Assembly: GCF_003667275.1 (NCBI RefSeq)
Contig: NZ_RCNV01000013.1
Span: forward strand, 21,454-85,453
DNA: 64,000 bases
Direction of reading: 5' to 3'
From: Mesonia aquimarina
GTDB taxonomy: Bacteria > Bacteroidota > Bacteroidia > Flavobacteriales > Flavobacteriaceae
The notes beneath the pieces were generated by a model. The model was not told where the DNA came from and made no database searches. It was given only the letters and a program-made list of their open reading frames with translations. Within the stretch, counting starts at the first letter, position 1. Each line of letters begins with the position of its first letter. The position numbers were made by a program, and so were the translations under genes. Positions 26,841-35,502 of this stretch are shown in pieces.

Positions 26841-27275
26841 TTAAAATTTTAAATCGTTATTTTTTGGCTCAATTCGGTTAGGTTGAGTATCATTTTTAGG
26901 CAACGGATGTTCTTTTTCAACTTGCTTTTGTAATTTTTCAATCTTTTTCTGTTGAAGTTTAACCAAGCGTTCTAATTGGTTTTCTTCCCAATTTTTGCCC
27001 ATTAGCTTACTTACAAAAAGTACATTAAAAAGGTGGATCAAAAAAAAGAAAAGCCAAATTAAAATAGCCCAAACAAACCAATCGGTTTTAAAAGGACGAA
27101 AGTTTTCTCCAAATTTTAAAACTAAATTTAAGACGATAAAAATAATAGAACCGGCCAAAAAAGCAACAAAATGAGTGGTTAGACGTTTTTTCTGTCTGAT
27201 TCGTCGCTGCGCATTTTCAATCAATTTTCGCTGCTCCGGATCTATTGTTGTATTTTTTTTTGCTGATGAAGCCAT
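26841..27275 (-). CDS. 2TM domain protein
   Basis: 144 residues. The basic stretch RRIRQKKRLTTHFVAFLAGS precedes a first membrane helix (about 30-52), and FVWAILIWLFFFLIHLFNVL forms the second (about 68-88), the pattern of the 2TM family. GKNWEENQLERLVKLQQKKI then begins a coiled coil. Function unknown. First gene of the operon with folA and the fructosamine kinase; a TAAATTTG box lies 25 bp upstream. Confidence 0.75.
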   Translation of the reverse strand: MASSAKKNTTIDPEQRKLIENAQRRIRQKKRLTTHFVAFLAGSIIFIVLNLVLKFGENFRPFKTDWFVWAILIWLFFFLIHLFNVLFVSKLMGKNWEENQLERLVKLQQKKIEKLQKQVEKEHPLPKNDTQPNRIEPKNNDLKF

Positions 27276-27300
27276 ATTCCTCGTACCTTAGTATTTCCGT

Positions 27301-27308
27301 CAAATTTA
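27301..27308 (-). promoter_or_regulatory. Bacteroidota -7 box for the 2TM-folA-kinase operon
   Basis: Minus-strand TAAATTTG, an exact TAnnTTTG match, 25 bp before the ATG. Confidence 0.5.
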
Positions 27309-27338
27309 ACTTTTTTTGAACCAATTTTTTATAGGCTT

Positions 27339-28424
27339 ATGAAGAATTTAAGAAATCATTTCCCGGTCGTAAAACACAGTACTTATTTAAATACAGCCGC
27401 TACAGGTTTGCTTTCTGAACAAGTGTTTGAATATAAACAAGAGCAAGATTTGGAGTTTCTTACGCTTGGTAGTTTGTTTAGAGATAAAAAATCAGATTTA
27501 ATGGCTGAAATCAGAGAAAATTTAGCCCGATTTTTTTCAGCTGAAGCTAACAAAATTGCTTTGGTTCCAAATTTTTCATTCGGTTTTAATGTCCTTTTAG
27601 AAGGGGTAAAAAAGAATACTAAATTTTTATTGATAGATCAAGATTACCCATCTATAAATTTGGCCGTAGAAGCACGCGATTTTGAAGTTTGTTATGCAGA
27701 ATTAAATGAAAACTTAGAAGAAAATATCTATAAAACAATTCAAAAAGATAAGCCTGAAATTTTTGCCTTTAGCATTGTTCAATACACTAACGGAATAAAA
27801 TTAGAGCAAGAATTCTTACGGCAATTAAAAACAGATTTTCCAGATTTAATTTTAGTAGCCGACGGAACACAATATTGCGGGACAGAAAAGTTTAGTTTTA
27901 AGGACTCTAAAATTGACGTTCTAGGAGCAAGTGCCTATAAATGGATGAACGCCGGTTTTGGCCACGCATTTTTTATGTTTCAAGAAAATATAGCTTCAAA
28001 AATTTATCCTAAAACCAATGGTTTTGGTTCTTCTATTGGTAAATATAAACAAGAAGATAATTCATTTATCGGGAAATTTGAGCCTGGTCATTTAGACACT
28101 TCTGCAATTGGTGCAATGCTTCCAGCAATCCATTTACTAGAAAAAATCGGGATTTCAACAATAGAAAATCAGTTAAAAAACTTAGCTGAAGCGGCAAAAA
28201 AATCTTTTGAAGAGAAACAATTATTAATGGAAGCGGTTTCAAAAAGAAAAAAACACTCTACTATTTTTAACATCAAAGGAGACGATAAACTTTTTCAGCA
28301 TTTAATGGAAAATAATATTGTCTGCTCACAACGAGGTAATGGAATTAGAATTAGTTTTCATTATTATAATACGCTGGAAGATTTAGAAAAATTGATGAAA
28401 GTTATCGCGAAATTTAAAGGTTAA
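27339..28424 (+). CDS. Class V PLP-dependent aminotransferase/desulfurase-like enzyme
   Basis: 361 residues, fold type I. YLNTAATGLLSE is the start typical of cysteine desulfurase-like enzymes, LVADGTQYCG gives Asp175 that pairs with the pyridine nitrogen, and Lys201 in GASAYKWMNAGFG forms the Schiff base. HLDTSAIGAMLPA follows. There is no obvious NifS/SufS catalytic Cys loop, so another transamination, elimination or C-S lyase reaction is possible. It converges with egtD; ergothioneine synthesis needs a C-S lyase (EgtE) of this fold, so an EgtE-like role is possible but unproven. Confidence 0.8.
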   Translation: MKNLRNHFPVVKHSTYLNTAATGLLSEQVFEYKQEQDLEFLTLGSLFRDKKSDLMAEIRENLARFFSAEANKIALVPNFSFGFNVLLEGVKKNTKFLLIDQDYPSINLAVEARDFEVCYAELNENLEENIYKTIQKDKPEIFAFSIVQYTNGIKLEQEFLRQLKTDFPDLILVADGTQYCGTEKFSFKDSKIDVLGASAYKWMNAGFGHAFFMFQENIASKIYPKTNGFGSSIGKYKQEDNSFIGKFEPGHLDTSAIGAMLPAIHLLEKIGISTIENQLKNLAEAAKKSFEEKQLLMEAVSKRKKHSTIFNIKGDDKLFQHLMENNIVCSQRGNGIRISFHYYNTLEDLEKLMKVIAKFKG

Positions 28425-28469
28425 TCTCGTGAGTTTGTTTTGATTTAAAATCTGTTTTAGTGAAATAAT

Positions 28470-29435
28470 TTACTTACGCTGAAAGACATAATTTTTGTAA
28501 TATTTTTTTTCGTCGGTAAAAAACTCTTTAATTTTTAATCCCGCTTGATTTGCTAACCATTCTACAACATCATCGGTATATTTTTGAGAAATTTCTGTAT
28601 GAATACTTTCCCATTTTTTAAAGCTAATGCTTAAATCAAGTTCCGGTATTTCTATAGTTTGATCTTCTACACTCACCAAAAAACTTTTTGCAGTTCCGGT
28701 TTCCGGATCATAGGTTTCCCAATGCTTAAACTTTTCCAAGTCAAAATTAGCATCTAATTCTTTGTTGATTCGTGCTAATAAGTTTTTATTGAAAGCTTCG
28801 GTTATGCCCGTTTTATCATTATAAGCATCTAAAATTATTTGCGGATCTTTTTTCTGATCAAACCCCATAAATAGCATATCGTCATCGCTCATCGCCTCCT
28901 GGATGTTCTGTAAAAATTCAATTGCTTTTTCGTGACTTAAATTGCCAATGTTAGAGCCCAGTACAATAATTACTTTTTTTCGATGATTATAGTCGGCTAA
29001 TTTATCAAGCACCTTAAAGTACATTCCCTCTTGAATATGAACTTCTAAATCAGGTATTTCCTCTTTTAGTGCTTCTTCTAAACGTTCTAAAATATATTTG
29101 CTAATATCAATCGGTAGATAGCTGAAGTCATAATTTTTAGCCACTAAATGTCGCAGAAGTATTTTGGTTTTTTTTCCATCTCCAGCGCCTAGCTCAATTA
29201 AATCAAACCCATTGTCACTATTAAACTGATCGGCGATAGCAGCAGTGTGTTTTTCTAAAATAGAATACTCACAATTGGTTAAATAGTAATCGGGTAAATT
29301 CATGATTTCTTGAAAAAGTTTATCGCCTTTTTCATCATAAATATATTTAGAAGATAAAAATTTAGGGAAAGAAGTTAATCCTTCTTGAACGTCTTGCGCA
29401 AAGGCAGAGGTTGAGGTTATTTGTTGGTCTTTCAT
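28470..29435 (-). CDS. egtD: L-histidine N-alpha-methyltransferase EgtD
   Basis: 321 residues. FPKFLSSKYIYDEKGDKLFQ and LPDYYLTNCEYSIL (about residues 23-60) are the EgtD signature, followed by the SAM motif LIELGAGDGKKT (about 79-90) and VLGSNIGNLSHEKA. EgtD trimethylates histidine to hercynine, the first step to ergothioneine. The gene follows egtB at 12 bp in the same operon. Assignment to EgtD rather than another DUF2260-type enzyme is supported by that neighbour. Confidence 0.92.
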   Translation of the reverse strand: MKDQQITSTSAFAQDVQEGLTSFPKFLSSKYIYDEKGDKLFQEIMNLPDYYLTNCEYSILEKHTAAIADQFNSDNGFDLIELGAGDGKKTKILLRHLVAKNYDFSYLPIDISKYILERLEEALKEEIPDLEVHIQEGMYFKVLDKLADYNHRKKVIIVLGSNIGNLSHEKAIEFLQNIQEAMSDDDMLFMGFDQKKDPQIILDAYNDKTGITEAFNKNLLARINKELDANFDLEKFKHWETYDPETGTAKSFLVSVEDQTIEIPELDLSISFKKWESIHTEISQKYTDDVVEWLANQAGLKIKEFFTDEKKYYKNYVFQRK

Positions 29436-29447
29436 TCGTAAAGTTGA

Positions 29448-30614
29448 TTATTTCGCTAAGCGAATTCCGTTAAATTGCCAGCGCAAATGGGGATGAAAAA
29501 AGTTTCTGTAAGTGGGTGTAGTGTGCTTTTTTGCCGTAGCAATAGAGCCGCCGCGTAATACTTTTTGGTTTACCATAAATTTACCGTTGTACTCGCCTAA
29601 AGCTCCTTCATCTTTTTTATAATTAGGATAGGGCAGATAAGCACTTTCTGTCCATTCCCAGCGTTTTCCCCAGTTAAATTTTTCTTGAGCAATTTCCCAT
29701 TCAAATTCTGTGGGTAAGCGCAAGTTTTTCCATTGCGCAAAAGCATAAGCTTCATAATAAGAAATATGGGTTAAAGTTGCTTTTGGATTAACTCTTTGAA
29801 ATCCGCCTAAAGTATATTGATGCCATTCGCCTTCAAATTTATACCAATATGCTGGCGAATTAATTTTTTCATCAGTAATCCAATCCCAAGCTTCAGCGTG
29901 CCAGAGTAAAACATTTTCGTATCCGTCGGCTTCCATAAAATCAATATATTCTTGATTGGTTACTAATTTATTGGCGATAAAAAATTCATTTGCATAAACT
30001 TTATGTTTACCGAATTCATTGTCATAATGAAAATCAGCATCTGGAGTAGCACCAATTTCGTACACGCCTTCTTCTGTATGTAACCATTTTAGTGGATTTT
30101 CTTCAATTAGCTCTTCTTTAAAATTATTGTCGTAAACGGGAAGCAGCGGATTGTTTCCTAAAATATATTTAATATCGGTAAGTAATAATTCTTGATGTTG
30201 TTTTTCGTGATGAATACCAATTTCTATTACTTTTTGTAAGTCTTCATCAATAGAATTATTTTTCAGAAAATCTGCTAATTCTCGCGTTACATATTCGCGA
30301 TAAGCATAGATTTTTTCAACAGTCGGTCTCGAAAGATTACCTCGATTAGTACGCACTACTTTTTCGCCTACACTTTCGTAATAACTATTAAAAACATACG
30401 CAAATTGTAAATCAAAAAGCTCATAATTTGACTTATGGTTTTTTAAAATAAACTCTTCAAAAAACCAAGTTGTATGTCCGAGATGCCACTTAGGTGGCGA
30501 AACAAATTCTACCGGCTGGACCACATAATCTTCTGTAGATAAGGGTTTACAAATAGATTCAGTTTGTTGTCGGGTTTCTAAAAAAAGTTCTAGTTGCGTG
30601 CTTGTGGTAATCAT
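29448..30614 (-). CDS. egtB: Ergothioneine sulfoxide synthase EgtB
   Basis: 388 residues in two domains. The N-terminal DinB-like domain has PPKWHLGHTTWFFEEF with His47 and HHEKQHQELL with His136 and His140, the three-His iron site. The C-terminal FGE/sulfatase-modifying domain has NEFGKHKVYANEFFI, LRLPTEFEWEIA, WEWTES and VLRGGSI. EgtB joins hercynine to a thiol with O2. No egtA or egtC is near, so the sulfur donor is probably cysteine rather than gamma-glutamylcysteine, which is inference. A TAACTTTG box lies 33 bp upstream. Confidence 0.92.
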   Translation of the reverse strand: MITTSTQLELFLETRQQTESICKPLSTEDYVVQPVEFVSPPKWHLGHTTWFFEEFILKNHKSNYELFDLQFAYVFNSYYESVGEKVVRTNRGNLSRPTVEKIYAYREYVTRELADFLKNNSIDEDLQKVIEIGIHHEKQHQELLLTDIKYILGNNPLLPVYDNNFKEELIEENPLKWLHTEEGVYEIGATPDADFHYDNEFGKHKVYANEFFIANKLVTNQEYIDFMEADGYENVLLWHAEAWDWITDEKINSPAYWYKFEGEWHQYTLGGFQRVNPKATLTHISYYEAYAFAQWKNLRLPTEFEWEIAQEKFNWGKRWEWTESAYLPYPNYKKDEGALGEYNGKFMVNQKVLRGGSIATAKKHTTPTYRNFFHPHLRWQFNGIRLAK

Positions 30615-30647
30615 AAGATAAAAGCGTTTTAATAGTTACGCTTCTCT

Positions 30648-30655
30648 CAAAGTTA
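30648..30655 (-). promoter_or_regulatory. Bacteroidota -7 box for egtB-egtD
   Basis: Minus-strand TAACTTTG, a TAnnTTTG match, 33 bp before the egtB ATG. Confidence 0.5.
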
Positions 30656-30707
30656 CAATTTTTTAGACACCAACTTCTTTAAGCTTTGTTAAAGCCAAAT
30701 GAATTTT

Positions 30708-31111
30708 TTAAAACGTAAACGGAACTTTATAACTAATTGCTCTTGGTTTTCCATTAAGCGTTCCTGGTTTCATTTCCGGAATGCTTAAAATGGTTTTTTA
30801 GCAGCGTCTTGAAGGCTTTTTCTCCCTTCAGAAATCTTTTTAATTTCAGGTTCTCCGTTTTTATTAATCAAGAATTCAACAATTAACTTTGTGCCTTTGT
30901 CTTTTTCTGAATAATCTTTAGGGTAATGAAAATTTTGCTGAATATGCTGAGCTAGCATCACGTTAAAACAATTGTTTTTTTCGCTTTTTTCTTCGCAACC
31001 TGGCCAAACTGGCGCCACTTCTTTACTGCTGACTGTATTTCCTTTGGTTTCTTGAGCGAAACTAGAAAAAGACAAAGCTGAAAAAAACAGCATAAACATA
31101 AAATTTTTCAT
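30708..31111 (-). pseudogene. TonB C-terminal-like exported protein, frameshifted
   Basis: The intact part (30785-31111) has a signal peptide ending SFSSFAQ and a TonB-like C-terminal domain: YPKDYSEKDKGTKLIVEFLI, then KNGEPEIKKI. It stops early as DAAKKPF. In the next frame the family ending continues without a gap: ILSIPEMKPGTLNG, then KPRAISYKVPFTF and TAA at 30708-30710. Adding one A to the minus-strand A6 run (30794-30799) restores DAAKKTILSIPEM and the whole domain. So a one-base deletion, or a sequencing error in the homopolymer, breaks the gene. It lies between thyA and egtB. Confidence 0.75.
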
Positions 31112-31123
31112 AACTAATGGTTT

Positions 31124-31948
31124 TTAAATCGCGACAGCACCTTTTATATGCGGATGCGGATTATAGTTTTCTAAGCTAAAATCATCAAAAGTAAAGCCAA
31201 AAATATCTTTAACTTCCGGGTTTATTTTCATAGTTGGTAAATTTCGTGGCTCTCTAGATAATTGCAAATTCACTTGCTCCATATGATTACTGTAGATATG
31301 CGCATCGCCAAATGTGTGTACAAAATCTCCGGCTTCATAACCACAAACTTGTGCCATCATCATTGTAAATAAAGCATAAGAAGCAATGTTAAAAGGCACG
31401 CCTAAAAATATATCGGCACTTCGTTGGTATAACTGGCAAGATAATTTTCCGTCGGCAACATAAAACTGAAAAAATGCATGGCAAGGCGGCAAAGCAGCTT
31501 TTCCATTTGCTACATTTTCACTAAACGATTTTGATGTATCAGGCATCGCGCTAGGATTCCAGGCAGAAACTAACATCCTTCTGCTGTTTGGATTCTTTTT
31601 TAGCGTTTCTATAATTTCGGTAATCTGATCTATTTCTTCCCCATTCCAGTTGCGCCACTGGTGACCGTATACCGGACCTAAATCGCCGTTTTCATCGGCC
31701 CATTCATTCCAAATTTTTACGCCATTTTTTTGTAAATATTCTACGTTAGTATCACCTTTTAAAAACCATAGCAACTCATAAATAATCGATTTTAAATGTA
31801 ATTTCTTTGTGGTTACCATCGGGAAACCCTCACTTAAATCAAAACGCATTTGGTAGCCAAACACACTTTTGGTGCCGGTGCCGGTGCGGTCTCCTTTTTC
31901 ATTTCCGTTAGCTAATACGTGTTCTATAAGGTCGTGATATTGTTTCAT
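31124..31948 (-). CDS. thyA: Thymidylate synthase
   Basis: 274 residues. It converts dUMP to dTMP with methylene-tetrahydrofolate. [16 protein letters not shown] at the start, Arg in [13 protein letters not shown], and the nucleophile Cys156 in [13 protein letters not shown] are all present, with [18 protein letters not shown] and [10 protein letters not shown] after it. An insertion [14 protein letters not shown] precedes the Cys loop. folA is 4.3 kb away. Upstream lie a 95-bp structured repeat and a TATCTTTG promoter box, giving a leader of about 100 bases. Confidence 0.97.
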   Translation of the reverse strand: MKQYHDLIEHVLANGNEKGDRTGTGTKSVFGYQMRFDLSEGFPMVTTKKLHLKSIIYELLWFLKGDTNVEYLQKNGVKIWNEWADENGDLGPVYGHQWRNWNGEEIDQITEIIETLKKNPNSRRMLVSAWNPSAMPDTSKSFSENVANGKAALPPCHAFFQFYVADGKLSCQLYQRSADIFLGVPFNIASYALFTMMMAQVCGYEAGDFVHTFGDAHIYSNHMEQVNLQLSREPRNLPTMKINPEVKDIFGFTFDDFSLENYNPHPHIKGAVAI

Positions 31949-31960
31949 GAATTATATTTT

Positions 31961-32055
31961 GGGCGTTCGGGCGGGCTTTCGCGAGTCGCTTTTCTCTATT
32001 TCTGCGAAGGCAAAAATAGAGAAAGAGCTTCGACAAATCGCTCAATCCCTAACGC
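31961..32055 (-). repeat. Structured intergenic repeat, copy 1, in the thyA leader
   Basis: On the minus strand this 95-base unit begins GCGTTAGGGATTG and ends near GAACGCCC, only 12 bases before thyA. The two ends pair (GCGTT with AACGC, GGG with CCC). Inside is a hairpin of perfect 11-base arms TTTCTCTATTT and AAATAGAGAAA (forward 31991-32001 and 32014-32024), extended by a few more pairs. The same ends occur at 60590-60675 upstream of mutS around a different hairpin. It is either a dispersed MITE-like element or a leader RNA structure. Confidence 0.7.
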
Positions 32056-32062
32056 AAAGATA
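32055..32062 (-). promoter_or_regulatory. Bacteroidota -7 box for thyA
   Basis: Minus-strand TATCTTTG, touching the outer end of the repeat copy 1. Transcription from it would begin inside or at the repeat, so the repeat would form nearly the entire thyA leader. Confidence 0.5.
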
Positions 32063-32168
32063 AGTAGAATATAAATAAAAAAAAGACCTTAATTTTCTGT
32101 TATAGTTATAACCTGTTAAAGTAAAATAATTTTACAATTAAAACCGTTAATAGAAAAAACACATAATT

Positions 32169-32804
32169 ATGAGAAAAATACTGTTGATTTTAGTTTTATG
32201 TATTTCAGTTTCAACTTTTGCGCAAACTGAAGAAAAAGAAACGTCTAACTTTAGTATTGGATTAAACTTTGGTTTAGGAAATTCACTTTTAAATAATGAA
32301 TTTTTTCAAAATTTGGAAGGTTCTGTTTTTACCACTCAATTTGATTTGAGCTATGATTTACACTTGAATGAGAATGATGCGATTTTTTGGCGGTTTGAGC
32401 TAGGGTTAGGTGCAGGTACTTATAATGCAAATCTTTTTTCAGCTATAGGGCAATCTAATCTAAGAGCAGAATATCTAAGAGTACCATTAAAGTTTAATGC
32501 TGTTTACAGGTTAGGTAGAAACCAAGAAAATATTTTGAGCAACACAAAATTTATCGCCGGAATAGGCGGGTTTTTAAATCATGTATATAAATATGAAAAC
32601 AGTAATATAAATGAAACCTCAGAGCTAGATGATATTGATACAGATTTTGGTTTCTTATTTACCTTAGGCCTAGAGCAAGACGTTTCACAGAAATTCTCAG
32701 TAATGCTGGGATTAGATTATAGTTTGATGGGCGAAAAAAATAAAGAAGATGAATTAAAATTTAATACTGCAGCCTTTTATATAGGAGCAAGGTATCGTTG
32801 GTAA
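32169..32804 (+). CDS. Outer-membrane beta-barrel protein
   Basis: 211 residues. The signal peptide ends STFAQT, and the rest alternates hydrophobic and polar residues in eight or so strands (FSIGLNFGLGNSLL, FWRFELGLGAGTYN, FIAGIGGFLNHVY, FGFLFTLGLEQDV), ending with the aromatic YIGARYRW expected for BAM-dependent barrels. This is the small porin-like/PorT-like group of Bacteroidota; ligand and role are unknown. It is divergent from thyA. Confidence 0.8.
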   Translation: MRKILLILVLCISVSTFAQTEEKETSNFSIGLNFGLGNSLLNNEFFQNLEGSVFTTQFDLSYDLHLNENDAIFWRFELGLGAGTYNANLFSAIGQSNLRAEYLRVPLKFNAVYRLGRNQENILSNTKFIAGIGGFLNHVYKYENSNINETSELDDIDTDFGFLFTLGLEQDVSQKFSVMLGLDYSLMGEKNKEDELKFNTAAFYIGARYRW

Positions 32805-32828
32805 CTAAAGTAGAGAGGCGAAATTTTT

Positions 32829-33464
32829 TTATTCTCGTTTAGAAATTTCGTCTCTAATTTTTGCAGCGGCTTCATAGTCTTCTTTTGATACCGCATCTTC
32901 TAATGCTTTTTTTAATTCAGCAAGCGATTGCTTTTTTAACGGGTTATCATCACTTTCTGAGGAAGACGGGTCATCATCTTCTGTTTTTAGTGCATCTTGA
33001 ATGATAAGCTCTGTTTTTTGTACTTCTTTTTCTTCTGCTTTACCGTCAGATGTTTTTAAGAAAACGCCCGCTTTGTCTAAAATGTTTTTATAAGTGAAAA
33101 TTGGAGCGTTAAAACGCAAAGCCAACGCAATAGCATCGCTTGTTCTTGCATCAATAATTTCTTCAATTTTATCGCGTTCACAAATTAAACTGGAATAAAA
33201 AACACCGTCAACTAACTTATGAATGATGACTTGTTTTACATTGATAGCAAAACGATCAGAAAAGTTTTTGAATAAATCGTGCGTTAAGGGCCTTGGCGGT
33301 CTAATATCTTTTTCTAGAGCAATGGCTATTGATTGTGCTTCAAAAGCACCAATAACTATTGGGAGTTGTCTTTTTCCTTCAACTTCGCTCAACAAAAGGG
33401 CGTAAGCACCGTTTTGGGTTTGACTGTAAGAAATTCCTTTTATGGTTAAACGCACTAAACTCAT
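32829..33464 (-). CDS. Bifunctional nuclease (BFN/DUF151) with UVR tail
   Basis: 211 residues. The N-terminal 135 residues match the BFN/DUF151 domain (LPIVIGAFEAQSIAIALE, RPLTHDLFKNF, DARTSDAIALALRFNAPIF). The C-terminus has a UVR-like helix pair, LAELKKALEDAVSKEDYEAA with AAKIRDEISKRE, as in UvrB/ClpC partners. The linker between is acidic and probably flexible. Plant and algal homologues cleave DNA and RNA; the bacterial role is unclear. It follows the etfBA operon after a terminator. Confidence 0.88.
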   Translation of the reverse strand: MSLVRLTIKGISYSQTQNGAYALLLSEVEGKRQLPIVIGAFEAQSIAIALEKDIRPPRPLTHDLFKNFSDRFAINVKQVIIHKLVDGVFYSSLICERDKIEEIIDARTSDAIALALRFNAPIFTYKNILDKAGVFLKTSDGKAEEKEVQKTELIIQDALKTEDDDPSSSESDDNPLKKQSLAELKKALEDAVSKEDYEAAAKIRDEISKRE

Positions 33465-33500
33465 ACTACAAATTAATCAAAATAAATGAAATAAAAAAGC

Positions 33501-33534
33501 AGTCTACATAAGAAGAGTTCTTCGTATGTAGACT
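33501..33534 (-). terminator. Terminator of etfB-etfA
   Basis: Long hairpin: AGTCTACATA pairs with TATGTAGACT and, after one mismatch, GAAG with CTTC. On the minus strand it is followed by a T6 tract. Confidence 0.85.
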
Positions 33535-33573
33535 ACTCTTTTAGGCGAATTTTTCGGGCACAATTTATAAAAA

Positions 33574-34542
33574 TTATGCGTTATTCGCCTTAAATTCTTT
33601 TAATTTTTCAATGAGTTTTGGTACTACTTCAAAAGCATCACCAACAACCCCGTAATCTGCTGCTTTAAAGAAAGGAGCTTCAGGATCATTATTGATAACT
33701 ACCTTGTTTTTTGAAGCATTAATTCCGGCTAAATGTTGTATTGCTCCCGATATACCTACTGCAATATATAGGTTTGCAGCTACAGGTTTTCCGGTTTGTC
33801 CAACGTGCTCACTATGTGGTCTCCAGCCCATATCACTTACGGGTTTAGAGCAGGCTGTGGCAGCACCTAATACATCTGCAAGTTCTTCTATCATTTCCCA
33901 GTTTTCTGGTCCTTTAAGACCACGTCCGCCAGAAACAACAATCTCTGCATCTGCAATAGTGATTTTATTTGTTGCTTTGTCTACTGATTCTACATTAATA
34001 GAGAAATCACTTTCATCCAAACTAGGCTCAAAAGCTTCTGAGGAAACTTCTGTTTCGTTTTCTTTTAAACCAAACGCGTTTTTAGCTAATCCTACAATTT
34101 TTACATCGGTAGAAATTGAAGTCATATTAAACGCTTTATTGGTAAAAGCCGTTCTTTTAACAGTAAAAGGATCTGTGCTTTCTGGTAGCGCTACAACATT
34201 TGGTGCGTAACCAGCCTCTAGATTTACCGCTAAAATTGGTGCTAAATATTTATCGTTTGCTGTTTGGCTAAGGACCACAACTTTAGCATCTTCCTTTTTT
34301 GCAGCTTGACTTAAAGCGTCTGCGTAAGCATCTGCATTGAATTTGCTAAGTTTATCATTACTAATTTCTAGAACTTTTGAAACACCGTATTTTCCTAATT
34401 CTGAAGTGTTTTCTGCATTAAAACTTACAGCGGTTACTGAACTTCCTAAAGCGTCCGCAATTCCTTTTGCGTAAGAAGCTGCTTCAAAAGCTGCTTTTTT
34501 AAATTTTCCGTTTTCGGATTCTGTATATACTAAAACTGACAT
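33574..34542 (-). CDS. etfA: Electron transfer flavoprotein subunit alpha
   Basis: 322 residues. The N-terminal domain has the ETF fold, and the C-terminal FAD domain has VVSGGRGLKGPENW, GATACSKPVSDMGW, EHVGQTGKPVAANLYIAVGI, SGAIQHLAGI and INNDPEAPFFKAADYGVVGD, the standard alpha-subunit signature. With EtfB it takes electrons from acyl-CoA and other dehydrogenases. It follows etfB at 43 bp and is closed by a terminator. Confidence 0.95.
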   Translation of the reverse strand: MSVLVYTESENGKFKKAAFEAASYAKGIADALGSSVTAVSFNAENTSELGKYGVSKVLEISNDKLSKFNADAYADALSQAAKKEDAKVVVLSQTANDKYLAPILAVNLEAGYAPNVVALPESTDPFTVKRTAFTNKAFNMTSISTDVKIVGLAKNAFGLKENETEVSSEAFEPSLDESDFSINVESVDKATNKITIADAEIVVSGGRGLKGPENWEMIEELADVLGAATACSKPVSDMGWRPHSEHVGQTGKPVAANLYIAVGISGAIQHLAGINASKNKVVINNDPEAPFFKAADYGVVGDAFEVVPKLIEKLKEFKANNA

Positions 34543-34585
34543 AATTTTTTTTGTGTTGATGGGTTAACAATTCTGCAAAAGCTGT

Positions 34586-35332
34586 TTATATTGCTTTAGC
34601 ATCATTGTGTAATAAATCGATTAATTCGTCTAAATTATCGGCATCTACTAATTTTACGTCTCCTTTAGGTGCCGGCTTTTCAAACTTAACCGCTTCAGAT
34701 CTTTTGTCTGCATCTACAGGATCAACTACGTTTAACGGTTTTTTTCTTGCCATCATAATTCCACGCATATTTGGTATTTTGAGATCGCTCTCTTCAACCA
34801 ATCCTTTTTGACCGCCGATAACCAAGGGTAAATTAGCACTTAGTGTTTCTTTACCACCATCAATTTCGCGAGTTGCCGTAGCTTTATCGCCTTCAATTTC
34901 TAGTCCTACACAAGTATTGATAAAGTTAGCTTTTATCAATTTTGCTAACATTCCTGGAACCATCCCGCCATTGTAATCAATAGATTCTCTACCGGCTATA
35001 ACAAGATCGTAGCTTCCATCTTCAACAACTTTTGCTAATTCTTTTGCTACTTGAAAACTATCGGTAGCTGGTGTATTTACACGTATAGCATTGTCTGCTC
35101 CAATAGCTAAGGCTTTTCTTAATGTTGGTTCTACATCAGCTTCACCTACAGTAACTACATCTACAGATGCGCCTTGTTTTTCTTTAAACCACATAGCGCG
35201 AGTAAGACCAAATTCATCATTTGGATTAATTACAAATTGTACCCCGTTTTTGTCAAATTGACTATCACCTTCAGTAAAATTAATTTTTGAAGTTGTATCG
35301 GGCACGTGGCTTATACAAACTAATATTTTCAT
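34586..35332 (-). CDS. etfB: Electron transfer flavoprotein subunit beta
   Basis: 248 residues from the ATG at 35332 (MKILVCISHVPDT), the family start; the longer frame to 35407 reads through AT-rich leader. VINPNDEFGLTRAMWFKEKQ, LVIAGRESIDYNGGMVPGML and the adenine-site loop match the beta subunit, which binds AMP. It is the first gene of the pair with etfA. A weak TATATTCG box lies at 35372-35379 on the minus strand. Confidence 0.95.
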   Translation of the reverse strand: MKILVCISHVPDTTSKINFTEGDSQFDKNGVQFVINPNDEFGLTRAMWFKEKQGASVDVVTVGEADVEPTLRKALAIGADNAIRVNTPATDSFQVAKELAKVVEDGSYDLVIAGRESIDYNGGMVPGMLAKLIKANFINTCVGLEIEGDKATATREIDGGKETLSANLPLVIGGQKGLVEESDLKIPNMRGIMMARKKPLNVVDPVDADKRSEAVKFEKPAPKGDVKLVDADNLDELIDLLHNDAKAI

Positions 35333-35460
35333 TTTATTTCTTTTTCGATTAGATAATATACTATGTGAGTGCGAATATAAGTAAAATAAAAAAAAAATAC
35401 TATGCAAGCATAATAAATTATTTTTGTCGAAAACCTTTAGTTTTTCGATTTGGGTTTGCT

Positions 35461-35468
35461 TACTTTTG
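35461..35468 (+). promoter_or_regulatory. Bacteroidota -7 box for pdhB
   Basis: TACTTTTG, exact TAnnTTTG match, 34 bp before the ATG at 35503. Confidence 0.6.
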
Positions 35469-35502
35469 TGCAGTATAAAAATGAAGAGCTCAAAATTTTA
35501 CC

